DNA of 64,000 bases, from assembly GCA_029255685.2 (NCBI GenBank), contig CM055318.2, positions 31,050,001-31,114,000 of the forward strand. Reading direction: 5' to 3'. The notes below the pieces were generated by a model, which did no database searches, was not told where the DNA came from, and worked only from the letters and a program-made list of their open reading frames with translations. Below are positions 1-10,419 of the stretch, piece by piece (the stretch's first letter is position 1; every line of letters starts with the position of its first letter). The position numbers and the translations under genes are program-made. Source of the DNA: Silene conica (lineage: Eukaryota; Streptophyta; Magnoliopsida; Caryophyllales; Caryophyllaceae).

Positions 1-411
1 CCGGCCGACCGACCAAGAATCAGGCTTCCTTGGATTTTTCTTCTTTTGAATCTTGGGATGACTATTAGCCGGTGGACCGGCCGCTGGTGGGATACCGACT
101 TAGAGTCCAAAATTTGAAATCTGCCCAATTAAACTATCAAAAACAGAAATGTGCCCAGGTCCTCTTAGCCGGTTGGGGACCGTCAGCCGGTCACCCGGCT
201 AAGAGTACCTGTGCACAATTTCGAAAAATAATTCACTTGAACATCAAAAATCGATTTTGCCAACAATAAATTTGCCTATCATCCTCCGACTATACTCATG
301 AATCAATCAAAAACAAGTAACCAACCAACTCTAAATCTCATATGCAAACTAAAAATGCAAACTAAAAATCAAACTAAAATGCAAACTACATGAAAGACAA
401 GAAGCGAATAC
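1..411 (-). other. Post-integrase non-coding tract of element A
   Basis: On the minus strand this aligns to about 40080-40440 of element C (the shared block around the phrase GAGTATAGTCGGAGGAT). It holds three further AGCCGG-type palindromic words, at about 1-15, 67-100 and 168-210. I see no convincing gene. It runs off the window. Confidence 0.6.
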
Positions 412-508
412 TTACAAACGGTGGTTATTTAGTGACTCCACCAAATCTTCATGAACAATCTTCTTGAGAATCAATCCTCCTCGGGGAGCGGGTCCCGAGG
501 TCAATAAC

Positions 509-883
509 TTATACCGTTCCTTTAGAATTCCTTTGGTAGTAGCGTTTGATCCGGTGTCCATTGACTTTGAAGGTGCCACCGCCCTCACTCCAAAGTTCAT
601 AGGCTCCGTGTGGTGAAATGTCAGTTACTTTGAAGGGACCGGACCACCTTGACCTAAGCTTTCCCGGGAAATTTTTAACTCTTGAATTGAAAAGGAGCAC
701 AAGGTCTCCTATGTTTACATTCTTCTTCACCAACTTGGCATCATGCCATTTCTTGGTTTGTTCTTTGTAGAGTTTGGAACTCTCATAAGCCTCAAATCTA
801 AGCTCTTCAAGCTCACTCATTTGTAAAAATCTTTTCTCACGGCCAAATCCAAGTCGAAATTCATCTCCTTCAAGGCCCACCAA
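509..883 (-). pseudogene. Integrase C-terminal domain of element A
   Basis: This continues integrase past the stop and a frame break between 883 and 982. It shows the basic helical stretch and the SH3-like DNA-binding fold seen in Athila integrases (GDLVLLFNSRVKNFPGKLRSRWSGPF). It then ends in the conserved tail FKVNGHRIKRYY. Confidence 0.8.
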
Positions 884-981
884 GCCTTGTGCTCAAGCTC
901 CACCGGGAGGTGGCATGCTTTCTCGTACAGAAGCTTGTAGGGGGTCATTCCTATGGGTGTCTTGTAAGCCGTTCTCAAGGC

Positions 982-2229
982 TCATAACACATCAAACAAC
1001 TTATGGGACCAATCTTTTCTGTTTTTATGTACCACCTTCTCCAAGATAGCTTTGATTTGACGATTTGAAACCTCCACTTGCCCACTAGTTTGAGGGTGGT
1101 AGGCAAGTGCTACTTTGTGGGTCACTCCATAAGGGGTTAGAAGGGTCTTGAATGTGTGTTTCCGGAAGTGGGAACCTCCATCACTAATCACAGTTCGTGG
1201 TACTCCAAAACGGGGAAAGATTGTGGTTTTGAAGAGCTTCACAACTACTTTGGAGTCATTGGTGGGGGAGGCAACCGCTTCTATCCACTTGGAGAGGTAA
1301 TCAACCGCCACCAAGATGTACTCATTCCCACAAGAATTTGGGAAGGGTCCCATAAAGTCAATTCCCCAACAATCGAATAGTTCAATCTCCAAAATAGTCT
1401 TGAGGGGCATTTCATTCCTCTTGCCAATGTTGCCCGACCTTTGACATGCATCACAAGATCTAACCACATCATGAATATCCTTGAACATAGATGGCCAAAA
1501 GAATCCTCCTTGGAGCACCTTGGCTATGGTTCTAGAAGCCTCTAAGTGTCCTCCATAGGCGGAATTATGGAGCCTATCTACTATCTCAAGTCCCTCCTCT
1601 TTGGACACGCATCTCCTCAAAAGCCCATCCCCACACTTTTTGAACAAGTATGGGTCGTCCCAAAAGTACCTCTTAGCATCCACCTTCAACTTTCTCCTAT
1701 CTCTAGCAATCCAATTCTTCGGGATAAAGCCATTAACAAGGTAGTTGGCTAGATCCGCAAACAAAGGCAACTTATTGCCTATAGCCATCAAGCTATCTTC
1801 GCGCAACCATTCATTAATTGGCCCCTCCCTATCTTGTAAGCCATGGTCTTCAATAGTCAATCTAGTCAAGTGATCCGCAACAACATTCTCCGACCCCGAC
1901 TTGTCTCTAATCTCAAGATCAAACTCTTGAAGCAAAAGGACCCACCTCAAGAGTCTTGGCTTAGCATCTTTATTTAGCATCAATTGCCTTAGAGCGGTGT
2001 GATCGGTGTACACCACCACTCTAGATCCCACAAGATATTGTCTAAACTTCTCAATGGCACGAACAATCACCAACATCTCTTTCTCGGTTGTGGAATAGTT
2101 CGCTTGAGTTTGGTCAAGGGTCTTGCTTGAATAATATATCACATGGTGCTTCTTATCCACAACTTGACCTAGGACCGCTCCAACTGCGAAATCCGACGCA
2201 TCACACATGATCTCAAAAGCAATTCCCAA
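982..2229 (-). pseudogene. RNase H and integrase of element A
   Basis: This 415-codon open segment starts inside RNase H ([15 protein letters not shown], then [12 protein letters not shown] and [11 protein letters not shown]). It continues into integrase: an HHCC zinc-binding region ([12 protein letters not shown] with CDACQRSG), then catalytic Asp in GIDFMGPF, Asp in ISDGGSHF and Glu in [11 protein letters not shown]. It ends at a stop where the flanking homology expects Trp, so integrase is interrupted just after its core. Integrase inserts the cDNA copy; RNase H removes the RNA template. Confidence 0.9.
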
Positions 2230-2357
2230 TTCAGTGCTCGGATGATAGGAACCGTGACAAGTGCTTCTTTGATCCTAGAAAAGGTTTCAAGACAATCATT
2301 AGTAAACAAAAAGGGTGCATCCTTGAGGAGAAGAGAAGTCAATGGCTTGGCAATTTT

Positions 2358-3159
2358 TTAAAAATCTTTAATGAAACGTCGGTAAAAACCGGCATGCCCA
2401 AGAAAACTCCTCACCCCTTTCACATTGGTGGGGGATGACAAATTCTCTATGACCGCCACTTTAGCACCATCAACTTCTATCCCTCTCTTGGACACAATGT
2501 GACCAAGCACAATCCCTTCCTCTACCATAAAATGACATTTTTCCCAATTGAGGACAAGATTGTGCTCCTCACATCTTTTCAAAACATTCTCAAGATTAGC
2601 AAGCCTAAGATCAAAAGAGTCACCATGCAGATTAAAATCATCCATGAATACCTCCATACTCTTCTCAAGAAAGTCGGCAAATATGGGCATCATGCACCTT
2701 TGAAAGGTGCCGGGTGCATTACACAACCCAAATGGCATTCGCCAATAAGCATACACTCCTAGGGGACATGTAAAAGTTATTTTCTCTTGGTCTTCCGGGT
2801 GAATAGGGATTTGAAAAAACCCAAAATAACCGTCAAGAAAACAATAATACGAATGCCACGCTAGCCTCTCAAGCATTTGGTCAATGAAGGGGATTGGAAA
2901 ATGGTCTTTGAGAGTGGCCGCATTCAATTTGCGATAATCAATACACATCCTTTAAACCGTCATCGGACGAGTCGGTAGGAGAGTCCCATCCTCTTGTGTA
3001 ACCAATAATGTCACACCCCCCTTTCTTGGGGACAACATGGACGGGGCTCACCCACCGGTTATCCGTGATTTCGTAGATGATGCCAGCCTCAAGCAACTTA
3101 AGAACTTCACCTTTAACTACCTCCGCCATCTTGGGGTTCAATATCCTTTGACCTTCCAC
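2358..3159 (-). pseudogene. Reverse transcriptase of element A (broken)
   Basis: Two overlapping frames together cover the RT fingers and palm. The N-terminal part (3159-2938) has WVSPVHVVPKKGG. The rest (2948-2358) starts CIDYRKLNAAT and includes MPFGLCNAPGTFQRCM and the catalytic FMDD. It ends in the thumb/connection motif VRSFLGHAGFYRRFI. A frame change near 2940 and a stop cluster near 2355 separate it from its neighbours. The sequences are typical of the Athila branch of Ty3/gypsy. Confidence 0.9.
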
Positions 3160-3174
3160 CCTAGGTCTACTCCT

Positions 3175-4667
3175 TTACTCTAGAATTATCCTATGCATGC
3201 AAAGACTCGGGCTTAGGCCCTTGAGGTCGTCAAGGCTATACCCCAACGGGCCCCTATGGTCCTTCAAAGTTGAAATGAGCTTGGACTCTTGGTGCTCATT
3301 GAGGTTATCATTGATAATCACCGGGTAAGCCTCTCCCTCCCCAAGAAAGGCATACTTGAGGGAGGGAGGAAGGGGTTTGAGTTGTACCTTTGGAGGGAGC
3401 ACTCCCTCCACTTTTTCTACCTCATCATCTTCTAGCTCTAGGCTTTCCTCCATCTCCCTGTCTTCACTTGTAGAAATACCACATAATTGTTCCATGTGGC
3501 TCTCCTCTTCCATTTCCACCTCTTCGATTTCTCTTACCAGTTGTTCCACAATGTCCAATGTAAATGCCTCGTCATGCCTTGGACCTTTCACCATGGTAGG
3601 AAGATTAAATTCAATTTTTCCATCCCCAACCCTAAAGGTGAGCCTCCCATTCTTTACGTCTATCAAGACGCCTCCGGTAGCCAAGAAAGGCTTACCGAAG
3701 ATGATGGGGGTGTGGCTATCCTCCGGGATATCGAGGACAACAAAATCGGCGGGAATTAAATATTTACCTACCTTGACGGGTACATCCTCAAGCACCCCCA
3801 AAGGGCGTTTGACGGACCTTTTCGCCAATTGGAGGGTAATGCTAGTTGGGACTAAATCATTCATGCCAATCTTTCTAGCAAATTTCAAGGGAAGCACACT
3901 AACACTAGCTCCCAAATCACAAAGAGCACGGGAGATAGGAATACCACCAACTATGCAAGGGATTGAGAAGCTCCCCGGGTCGCCAAGTTTCTTTCGCACC
4001 TTTTGGAGGAGGAGTGCACTACACTCCTCCTTCATAGCCATTACTTCTTGGCTACCAAGGTCCTCTTTCCCGACAAGATTTCTTTCAAAATTTTTGAGTA
4101 AGTCGGCATATTCAAAATCACTTCCGTGAAAGGAAGTGTCACTTCAAGTTGTTCAAGCATCTTACAAAAGTTGATGAACTTGAAGTTTTCTCTTCCCTTC
4201 AAAGCCTTTGAAGGATATGGTAAGTTAGGAGGTTGAGGGTTGGAGAGTACCTTGGTGGGTGTTGATTTGTTTGTTACCTTAGTAGTTTGTTGTGCAACCA
4301 ACTCTTCTTGTCTAACATCCACTTCCTCCAAGTCATCTTCTTCTTCTTCTTCCTCATAAGGGAGGTCCTCCATGGGATACTCATTACTCCTTGAAGTGCT
4401 TGCATCAACTTCCTTTTCCTTCTCTTTCACAAGCTCCAAAATGGGCTCCTCTTCACCCAAGTCATAATCCTTATACGGGTACTCTAGCTCCGTACCACTC
4501 CTCAAGATCACCGCATGGGCTTGGTGGTTATGTGAGGCATCCTTAGAACTTTGGCCTTGGGCAAGGAAGCCGCCAAGTGGCCTTTGTGGGTTTGCTAAAG
4601 CTTGAGAGGCAACTCGAGCCTCCATTTCCCGTATTTCTCTTTGATTGGCACTCTTCAAATTCGCCAT
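3175..4667 (-). pseudogene. gag-protease linker and aspartic protease of element A
   Basis: Two adjoining open segments (4667-4041 and 4041-3175) cover an acidic linker and the retropepsin-like protease. The protease segment shows CDLGASVSVLPL, where the Athila-type active site reads D-L-G-A, and the downstream flap-side motif IIFGKPFLATGG. The protease would mature Gag-Pol. The element is broken between these segments and on both sides, so this copy is not expected to make a working polyprotein. The same region is intact apart from two stops in element C. Confidence 0.8.
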
Positions 4668-4705
4668 TTCTTATGTGTGAGTTGCTTGCATGTTCTTCAC
4701 AAGCT

Positions 4706-6483
4706 TTAACAACTCCCCCACTTGGGAATCACTTGTTGTGTCTTGATGAGGTGCATTGGTGAGGGGCAAGGGGAACCCATAATCGTTCCTTGCACCCCCA
4801 CCTTGGGAGTTTCCCCTTTGAGCTTGATTGTTGAAATTTGGGTTTTGGTTGTTTGATGGAAAGTTTGGATTGAAGTTTGAATTGTTGAAATTTTGGTTGT
4901 TGTTGAAATTTTGTTGTGGGTTGGGGTTGTAGTTGTTTTGGTTTTGATTGGGGTTGTTGAAGTTATTTTGGAATGAAGGTTGGTTGAGGTTTTGGTTGGG
5001 TGGATTGAAATTTTGTTGGTTTTGATTGTTGAAATTGGGGTTGGAATTTGGATCATTGAAGTTTTGTGAAACCCTTGGTTAGATTGATTCCTTTGGTAAA
5101 ATTTTTGATTGTGGTAATTGTTCCTTGGATTGAAGCTCCCACCCCTTGGTTGGAATCCAGGTGGGTTTTGAGTTTGAGGTTGTTGAATTTGATGTGGGTT
5201 CAAAACATTTGTGCTTTTGTAGCTCATATAAGGGCTCCCTCGAATTCCCGGGTGGTAGTAGTTTGAATTCGGGTTGAAGGTGTTTGGATTCTTCGAGTTG
5301 TTGAAGGCTTCGAAAGCATAAAAATCCTCCTCACTTCCACTTCCCTCATAGGATTTATTGGCACACACATCGAATGTATGCCCACTTCCTCCACATAAGT
5401 CACACGACACGATGTTGTGCACTTGGTACATCCTGGGTGTGTTACTCTTGGTTTCTTTGCTTGTAGCTCCCTTTGTCAACTCCTCCAATTTCTTAGTCAA
5501 CAAGTCTATCTTCGCATTGGTTTCTTCATTGGCTTTAGAGTTGGAGAGGTTCTCATTGGGGTATTTGCTACTTCTTCTCAATACATTTCCCCTTGTCCTA
5601 TAATTCTCCTCGGAATCAACAATCTTCTTGATAAGCTCCATCCCATCCTCATCCAGTAAGTGGTCAAAACTACCTCCCGCCGACGCATTGACCATTTCCT
5701 TTGTACAAGGAGAAGTGTTTGAAAAAATGTTTGGGTGGTATACCATGTAGGTATCCCATAATGAGGACACCTAGCAAGTAAGTCTTGATACCTATCCCAT
5801 GCTTCTCCTAAGCTTTCCCCTTCATCTTGTTGGAATTGGGTGATCTCGTTGCGGATCATGGCAGTTTTTGAGGATGGATAGTACTTAGCTAGGAAGGCCT
5901 TGGCTAGATCATCCCAAGTAGTGAAAGTGTTTGGGGGATGAATGTTTAACCAACGGTCCGCCTTGTCCGTCAATGAATAAGGAAAGAGCATCAACCTTAA
6001 AGTCTCCTCCAAAAATCCCGTCTTCTTTATCATGGCAACCTTGCCTTTGAATTTCCTTAAGCGCCCGTGGGCATCCTCGTGAGAAGCCCCACCAAAGGCA
6101 TGTTTCTCAATGGAACTCATTTGTGATAGGTGGATTTCAAAGCTTTGTGGCACAAGATTGCCAAAGTTGATGGGGTTTGTGGTGTCATTATGGTTGGGGC
6201 GGTTATGGTCTCTTAAAGCGGCCATTATGTGGATTTGTGGTTGATTGTGAATATGAGATGCGGGTGGTGGTGATTGGTAGAATGGGTTGTCGAAATTTTC
6301 GGATGTCGGGCTTGGAATGTCTTGGTTTGGGCTTTGTGGATCGGATGGAGAAGGTGGGTTGTTGTGGCTAGTTGAAGCGTGGGAATCAATTCTCACTCTT
6401 GCTATAGTCCTCCTCCTTAAGGCTCGAAAAAGCCTTTCCGGTTCGGAAGTTGAAAGTAGAGAATTCGAATCACCCCTTGGCAT
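4706..6483 (-). pseudogene. gag: gag of element A (frameshifted)
   Basis: Structural protein that packages the retrotransposon RNA. The start codon is 6481-6483 on the minus strand, shared with fragment F and element C. The capsid-like retrotransposon_gag region lies around residues 150-270 (LMLFPYSLTDKADRWL, then AKAFLAKYYPSSKTAMIRNE). A CX2CX4HX4C zinc knuckle (CDLCGGSGHTFDVC) follows, then an Asn/Gln-rich tract. A one-base shift near 5708 moves the reading frame. A second shift near 5070 puts the Asn-rich tract out of frame, giving a Thr-rich reading, and another lies near 4700. The product would be truncated. Confidence 0.85.
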
Positions 6484-6647
6484 AAAAACTTAGCAACACA
6501 ATTAGTCGTCCTAGTGTTTTTTAGGCACTAGGGAGATTAAAATAACAACCACTCTACACTTAAACTAGCAAAGCTTAAATCAAGACAAACTAAACACAAC
6601 TACCTAAGGCTAAAAACTAAAACTAAACTAAACAATCTCTAGCACCA

Positions 6648-6665
6648 TCCCCGGCAACGACGCCA
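6648..6665 (-). other. Primer binding site of element A (tRNA-Asp type)
   Basis: The minus strand reads TGGCGTCGTTGCCGGGGA three bases inside the LTR end. It differs at one position from the site in element C (TGGCGCCGTTGCCGGGGA). It is the standard Athila/Tat primer site. Confidence 0.85.
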
Positions 6666-6668
6666 TTT

Positions 6669-8375
6669 TGATGACCGGTTTTGCCGTCAATTCCGGTACC
6701 AAACAAGATTTATAAAACCCGATAATAAGTAGTATTAAAGTCGGGGTCGAACACGAAGATGGTGGGGATAATTGTCTAGTTAAGTTCTAATTTAAGACAA
6801 AGTTGGGTAATAGGTTTTGGGAGTGATAAGACTAACAACTAAAGACAAATTAAAGCAAATATACTAAGATTAAGTCGATGATAAAAAACAACTAGGGCGT
6901 CGGGGGTTACTAGGGTAGGTCGATGTCAAACAAGCAAAGGGTAGGGGGTCTCTTCTATGCTAGGTCTAGGTTTGTCGCGTCTCTCGATTAGACTCGCCTA
7001 AAGTCGAACCCTATCCTAGCTCTCGCTACAAACAAGGCCAACAAATCATACATACATGCTCATGAGAACCCTAGACTATCGTCAAAGGGAAACAACAACG
7101 AGAATCATGCCCAACCGTCGTTGAGGCATTTCATCAAACATATAGCAAGCATACAATGAAAACCTAACAAAGATGAAGACCAAACCCTAACCCTAAGCAA
7201 TAATCATCAACACCAACCACCCAAGAAAACCCCTAACCCTAGAAATAGACTACTTACACATAACTAAGAAAGACATATGAATAATTGATGGATAGTTGCT
7301 AAACATGATGAAAAATGATAAAGGCAAGCAAATCATTAAAGATAACTTGAAGTAAATGTAAACAAATGGAAATACTAAGTAAGAAAAAGGAAGATTATAC
7401 CGATACTTGCATTAAAGTGAGGAACTTGGATACAAATGAAGAATTCTCTCAAATGTCTTCAAAATACACCCAAAACTCCAAATGTAAACTATTGATTACT
7501 AGGAAGAACACTAACTAGGATTAAGGAAAGATTAGCTAAAAAGGATTCTAAAAACTAAAGAAAGATTAAGGATTTGAGTTGAGTTTTGAATGTGAAAAAG
7601 TAGGCAATGAAACAGTAACAAACCCTTGGAATGCGTGAAAAATATCTAAAAGTTGCGTCCATGAAAATAGACTAAGTGCGGGTATATATAGTGTGCGAAA
7701 ATCTGAGAAATGACTCTCAGCCGGTCAACCGGCTGCCGGTTAGGTGACCGGCTAAGAGTCAAAATGTAAACAATTGATTTGTTCTTCAATGTACTTGATC
7801 TTTAGCCGGCCGGCCGGCTGTTGGTTGGCCACCGGCTAAGAGGCGGCAGGTTCCAAACTTCTGAACTATCTTCTTTTTTCTTCAATACCCAGGTACAGTC
7901 AGCTGGTGGGCCGGCTGCCGGTTGGCCACCGGCTGGGAGTCTTTTCTTAAGGATGTGCCCAAAACACGAATATTTGTCATTCAAAATTTGGCTAAGTATG
8001 GGACATGATACCCAGCCGGCCAACCGGCCGCCGGTGGGATACTTGCTGAGGATCCTGAACCAAATTCCTGTAACATTTTCTTCAATTTCATTCAGAAGTC
8101 AAGTCAAGCCTCCCAGCCGGCCGGCCGGTCTGGGACCGGCTGAGAGGGCATAGGGCCAAATCCTCAATAATTCTTCACAATTCGCTCCAGAAGGATCTCG
8201 TTTGCTCCCGTTTCTTCGCTCCCGCCACAATACCTACTAAATGGGAACCAAATAGGAATAGTCGAGGCAATGGGCATAAAATCGAGCAAAGGCACGCAAA
8301 ACAAGGTCGAGTCGGGACCAAAAATGAAGAAAAGACAATGAAAATCATGACTAAAATATAGCTCATAAAGCATCA
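6669..8375 (-). repeat. 5' LTR of element A
   Basis: About 1.7 kb, with minus-strand ends TGATG...CATCA. It aligns to the LTRs of element C and almost exactly to fragment F. It holds a TATA-like box (minus strand, about 7683-7691) followed by the conserved start of the transcript. Upstream of the box are five copies of a GC-rich self-complementary word built from AGCCGG...CCGGCT. The outer end is uncertain by a few bases, because C has TGATGAGC where A has TGATGCTTTATGAGC. Confidence 0.85.
7717..8146 (-). repeat. Array of five AGCCGG/CCGGCT palindromic words in LTR A
   Basis: Units lie near 7717, 7803, 7899, 8013 and 8113, about 85-115 bp apart. Each is roughly 35-40 bp of alternating AGCCGG, ACCGGC and CCGGCT blocks that can fold on themselves. 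The sequence between units is AT-rich and not repeated. The array lies directly upstream of the LTR's TATA-like box. Confidence 0.85.
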
Positions 8376-8484
8376 AGATCAAATGCTCAAGGATTGACCT
8401 ACGAATCAATCAAGAGAAGATCAAGGGAAGTCGAGACAAGAAGTTATTCCGAAGATCTCCAAGAAGATCAAGATAGAATAAGTT
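8376..8484. other. Unassigned spacer between element A and LTR J
   Basis: 109 bp of AG-rich sequence with no ORF and no resemblance to anything else here. The bases next to A (AGATC, 8376-8380) would be A's target duplication if its edge is 8375; the partner copy is outside the window. Confidence 0.4.
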
Positions 8485-8781
8485 TGATGTGTGCATTTCT
8501 TATAGACCTTTTAGGCCTTTGTAGCACACATTTCTATGCTTAATCCGTAGTATTTTACTACAAGTATCCCCCGAATAGTCTACTTTTGTTTGTTTTGCAT
8601 TATTTGTAGGTACGAGCCGAAGCGGATGCGAATCAGCCTTTTTATAGTCCTCTAAGCTTACATAAGAGAGTTGTAGTGGAAAATTACTATCTTGAGATGC
8701 GTGGAAGCCACCCTAAAGGATGGGAGAATATTCGAAGAAGCCAAAGCCATTTGATCGAGAACCTTTCTGCTTGATCGATTG
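8485..8781 (+). repeat. LTR fragment J, left part (split by element B)
   Basis: It starts TGATGTGTGCATTT. Its first ~60 bp resemble the minus-strand start of solo LTR I, including the paired AGACC...TTTTAGG...GTAGCACACATT block. It contains the start of a GATCGA word series near 8755-8780. Element B inserted here and duplicated GATTG (8777-8781). Confidence 0.65.
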
Positions 8782-9154
8782 TGTAACATCCCGTATTTTC
8801 GTAAAATCTAATTTAAGCGATTTTAATTATTTTAAGTAATAAAATAATATTTTAATAATGTAATTCGGAAATTTTTATAAATAAATAAGATCCGCCTTAA
8901 GAACCTCCAGTTCTTAAGACGAATACAACTTGGCATAATTAAATATCCGACTCAAGTACTCGTTCCGTATCCGTTTAAAAGTCCGTTTCATATAATTATT
9001 CGGAAAGGACCCACTTGTACCTTATAAACCCTATATGTCGACATCTTCTTCTCCCTCAAATTTCATTTTACTGTAACTCTAATCCTTCAAAACCTCCTTA
9101 AAACCCTTCCTTCTTTTCGAGTTTTCTCCACCATCCGTTCATCGAATTGCGAAA

Positions 9155-9291
9155 GTAAGTACATTTTCGGAATCCTCGCGCGAATTCCAAGACATCCATC
9201 ACTTTCGTTTTTCATTTTATCGACTTCAAAAATCGGGCTGTTTTGCCTTTAATCCGTTTTTGTTGTTCTTAAACCGTTTTCTTTGTTGTAG
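9155..9291 (+). other. Putative leader intron in LTR B
   Basis: Donor GTAAGTAC at 9155, T-rich 3' end and acceptor TTGTTGTAG ending at 9291, 137 bp. Element D has GTATGTTA and the same acceptor at homologous places (24155-24294). The sites are conserved between two diverged elements. No transcript evidence is available. Confidence 0.4.
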
Positions 9292-9305
9292 GGGTTGGCC
9301 TTGAC

Positions 9306-9356
9306 GATCCCGACGTGGACTCTTACGTTGTAGAGGAGGATCAATCGCCGGATTAA
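9306..9356 (+). other. Conserved short reading frame after the putative acceptor in LTR B
   Basis: Reads DPDVDSYVVEEDQSPD then stop. The homologous place in element D (24309-24356) reads DLEVDSFIVEEEQGA then stop. Most differences are silent or conservative, including a serine kept with a completely changed codon (TCT versus AGC). No in-frame ATG was found upstream in either spliced or unspliced form, so the start is unknown. Confidence 0.4.
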
Positions 9357-9734
9357 GCTTTAAGGTGACGATAATGAGAAACTCGGCCTATTTGTGAATA
9401 TTAGCACTTTTGTTGTGTTTCTTATGTTGATTCTGATTTTGTTAAAGTATGTTGTTTAATGGACTTAGTATCATGTTTAGGATGTTGAATATGTAAAGAA
9501 TTCATGCCTAAAGATGTTGTTAGGTGTTCATATGTGATTTTCAGTTTTTCCTTAAGTTCAGACGGATACATTGGATTTATCATTGAGGATTGTTATGGGA
9601 TTGTATGCTGATAAGATAGTGATATTAGATGTGTATGATATTGGGCAAATCATGCTTGTTGTGATTTCTGAAGTTTACATGTCGATTTATGAAGTTTTGT
9701 GATGTTGCGAAAAATGCGTTTTCGGTATCAGGCT

Positions 9735-10124
9735 CTCTGAGCCGGTCGACCGACCGGCCGCCGGTCGACCGGCCGGGAGAGCAAATAGGGTATTTTCGAG
9801 ATTTTTGGGAATTTGGCTTAGGACTGCCAGCCGGCCGACCGGCTGCCTGCCGACCGGCTGGTGGTCATTTGTGTAGTTCATGTTTTGCGAAAAACCTTAA
9901 TAGCATGGGAGCCCAGCCGGCAGACCGACCGCCTGCCAGCCGGCTGGGAGTGCATATGGGGATGGATACGATTTTAGTAAAGGCTAGGGAATGGGGTTCC
10001 CAGCCGGCCGACCGGCTGCCTGCCGACCGGCTGGGAGTCCTTCTTGGTGTTTCCTCGGTTTTTGAAAAGAGATGTAGGCTGAGGGGTTGCCAGCCGGCCG
10101 ACCGGCTGCCTGCCGACCGGCTGG
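9735..10124 (+). repeat. Five GC-rich palindromic words in 5' LTR B
   Basis: Units near 9735, 9828, 9914, 10002 and 10090, about 86-93 bp apart. Each is about 36 bp built from AGCCGG, CGACCGGC, TGCCTGCC and CCGGCTGG. The same word type is found in the otherwise unrelated LTRs of A and C. The 3' LTR copy lies at 17289-17678. Confidence 0.9.
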
Positions 10125-10419
10125 GGATCCCTGTATGTCATTTGGAGTTTTTCGTAGATTGATCGTAACTTTTAAACGGTTTGTCGGTTCGACTTGAAAC
10201 TTGTTTTGTGTACCCGTGGCATGTATTTGAGGTCCCCGGAGGATGGGCAACATTGTATTGGGTTCGGGAATATAGTGAGGATAGAGACCCCCCGGTCGGG
10301 CAACCGAAAGGGAAACCGGCTCTCCCTCATCCTAGTTCTCGAGGTCAATTAAGTGTTGATTAGAAGTTAAAGGTAGAACTATAGAGTAGTTCATAGATTT
10401 GAATGATATTGTTTTGTTG

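Larger units (their letters stand above)
1..8375 (-). mobile_element. Element A: Athila-type Ty3/gypsy LTR retrotransposon, 3' side cut by window edge
   Basis: Read on the minus strand, the order is LTR (8375-6669), primer binding site, gag, aspartic protease, reverse transcriptase, RNase H, integrase, then a non-coding tract reaching position 1. The primer site matches the end of tRNA-Asp, as is usual for Athila/Tat elements. Several frameshifts and stops break the coding region, so this copy is probably not autonomous. The second LTR lies outside the window. The outer LTR edge is placed at 8375 because the minus strand there reads TGATG and the inner edge ends CATCA. The family call rests on gene order (no chromodomain, long post-integrase tract), the primer site and the RT/integrase sequences. 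Confidence 0.9.

Noticed and set aside
3356..4129. 257-residue plus-strand frame (Ser/Thr-rich)
   Set aside because: Lies opposite the protease region of A; an antisense shadow.
7180..7245. CCCTAACCCTAA telomere-like repeats
   Set aside because: Only two or three units, inside the LTR of A and mirrored in F; the usual plant telomere repeat is CCCTAAA.
9687..10253. Open frames on both strands rich in PAGRPAAGRPAG or PADRLPADRLG
   Set aside because: They are translations of the GC-rich palindromic words in non-coding LTR sequence; the same happens at 7821-8153 and 35133-35378.
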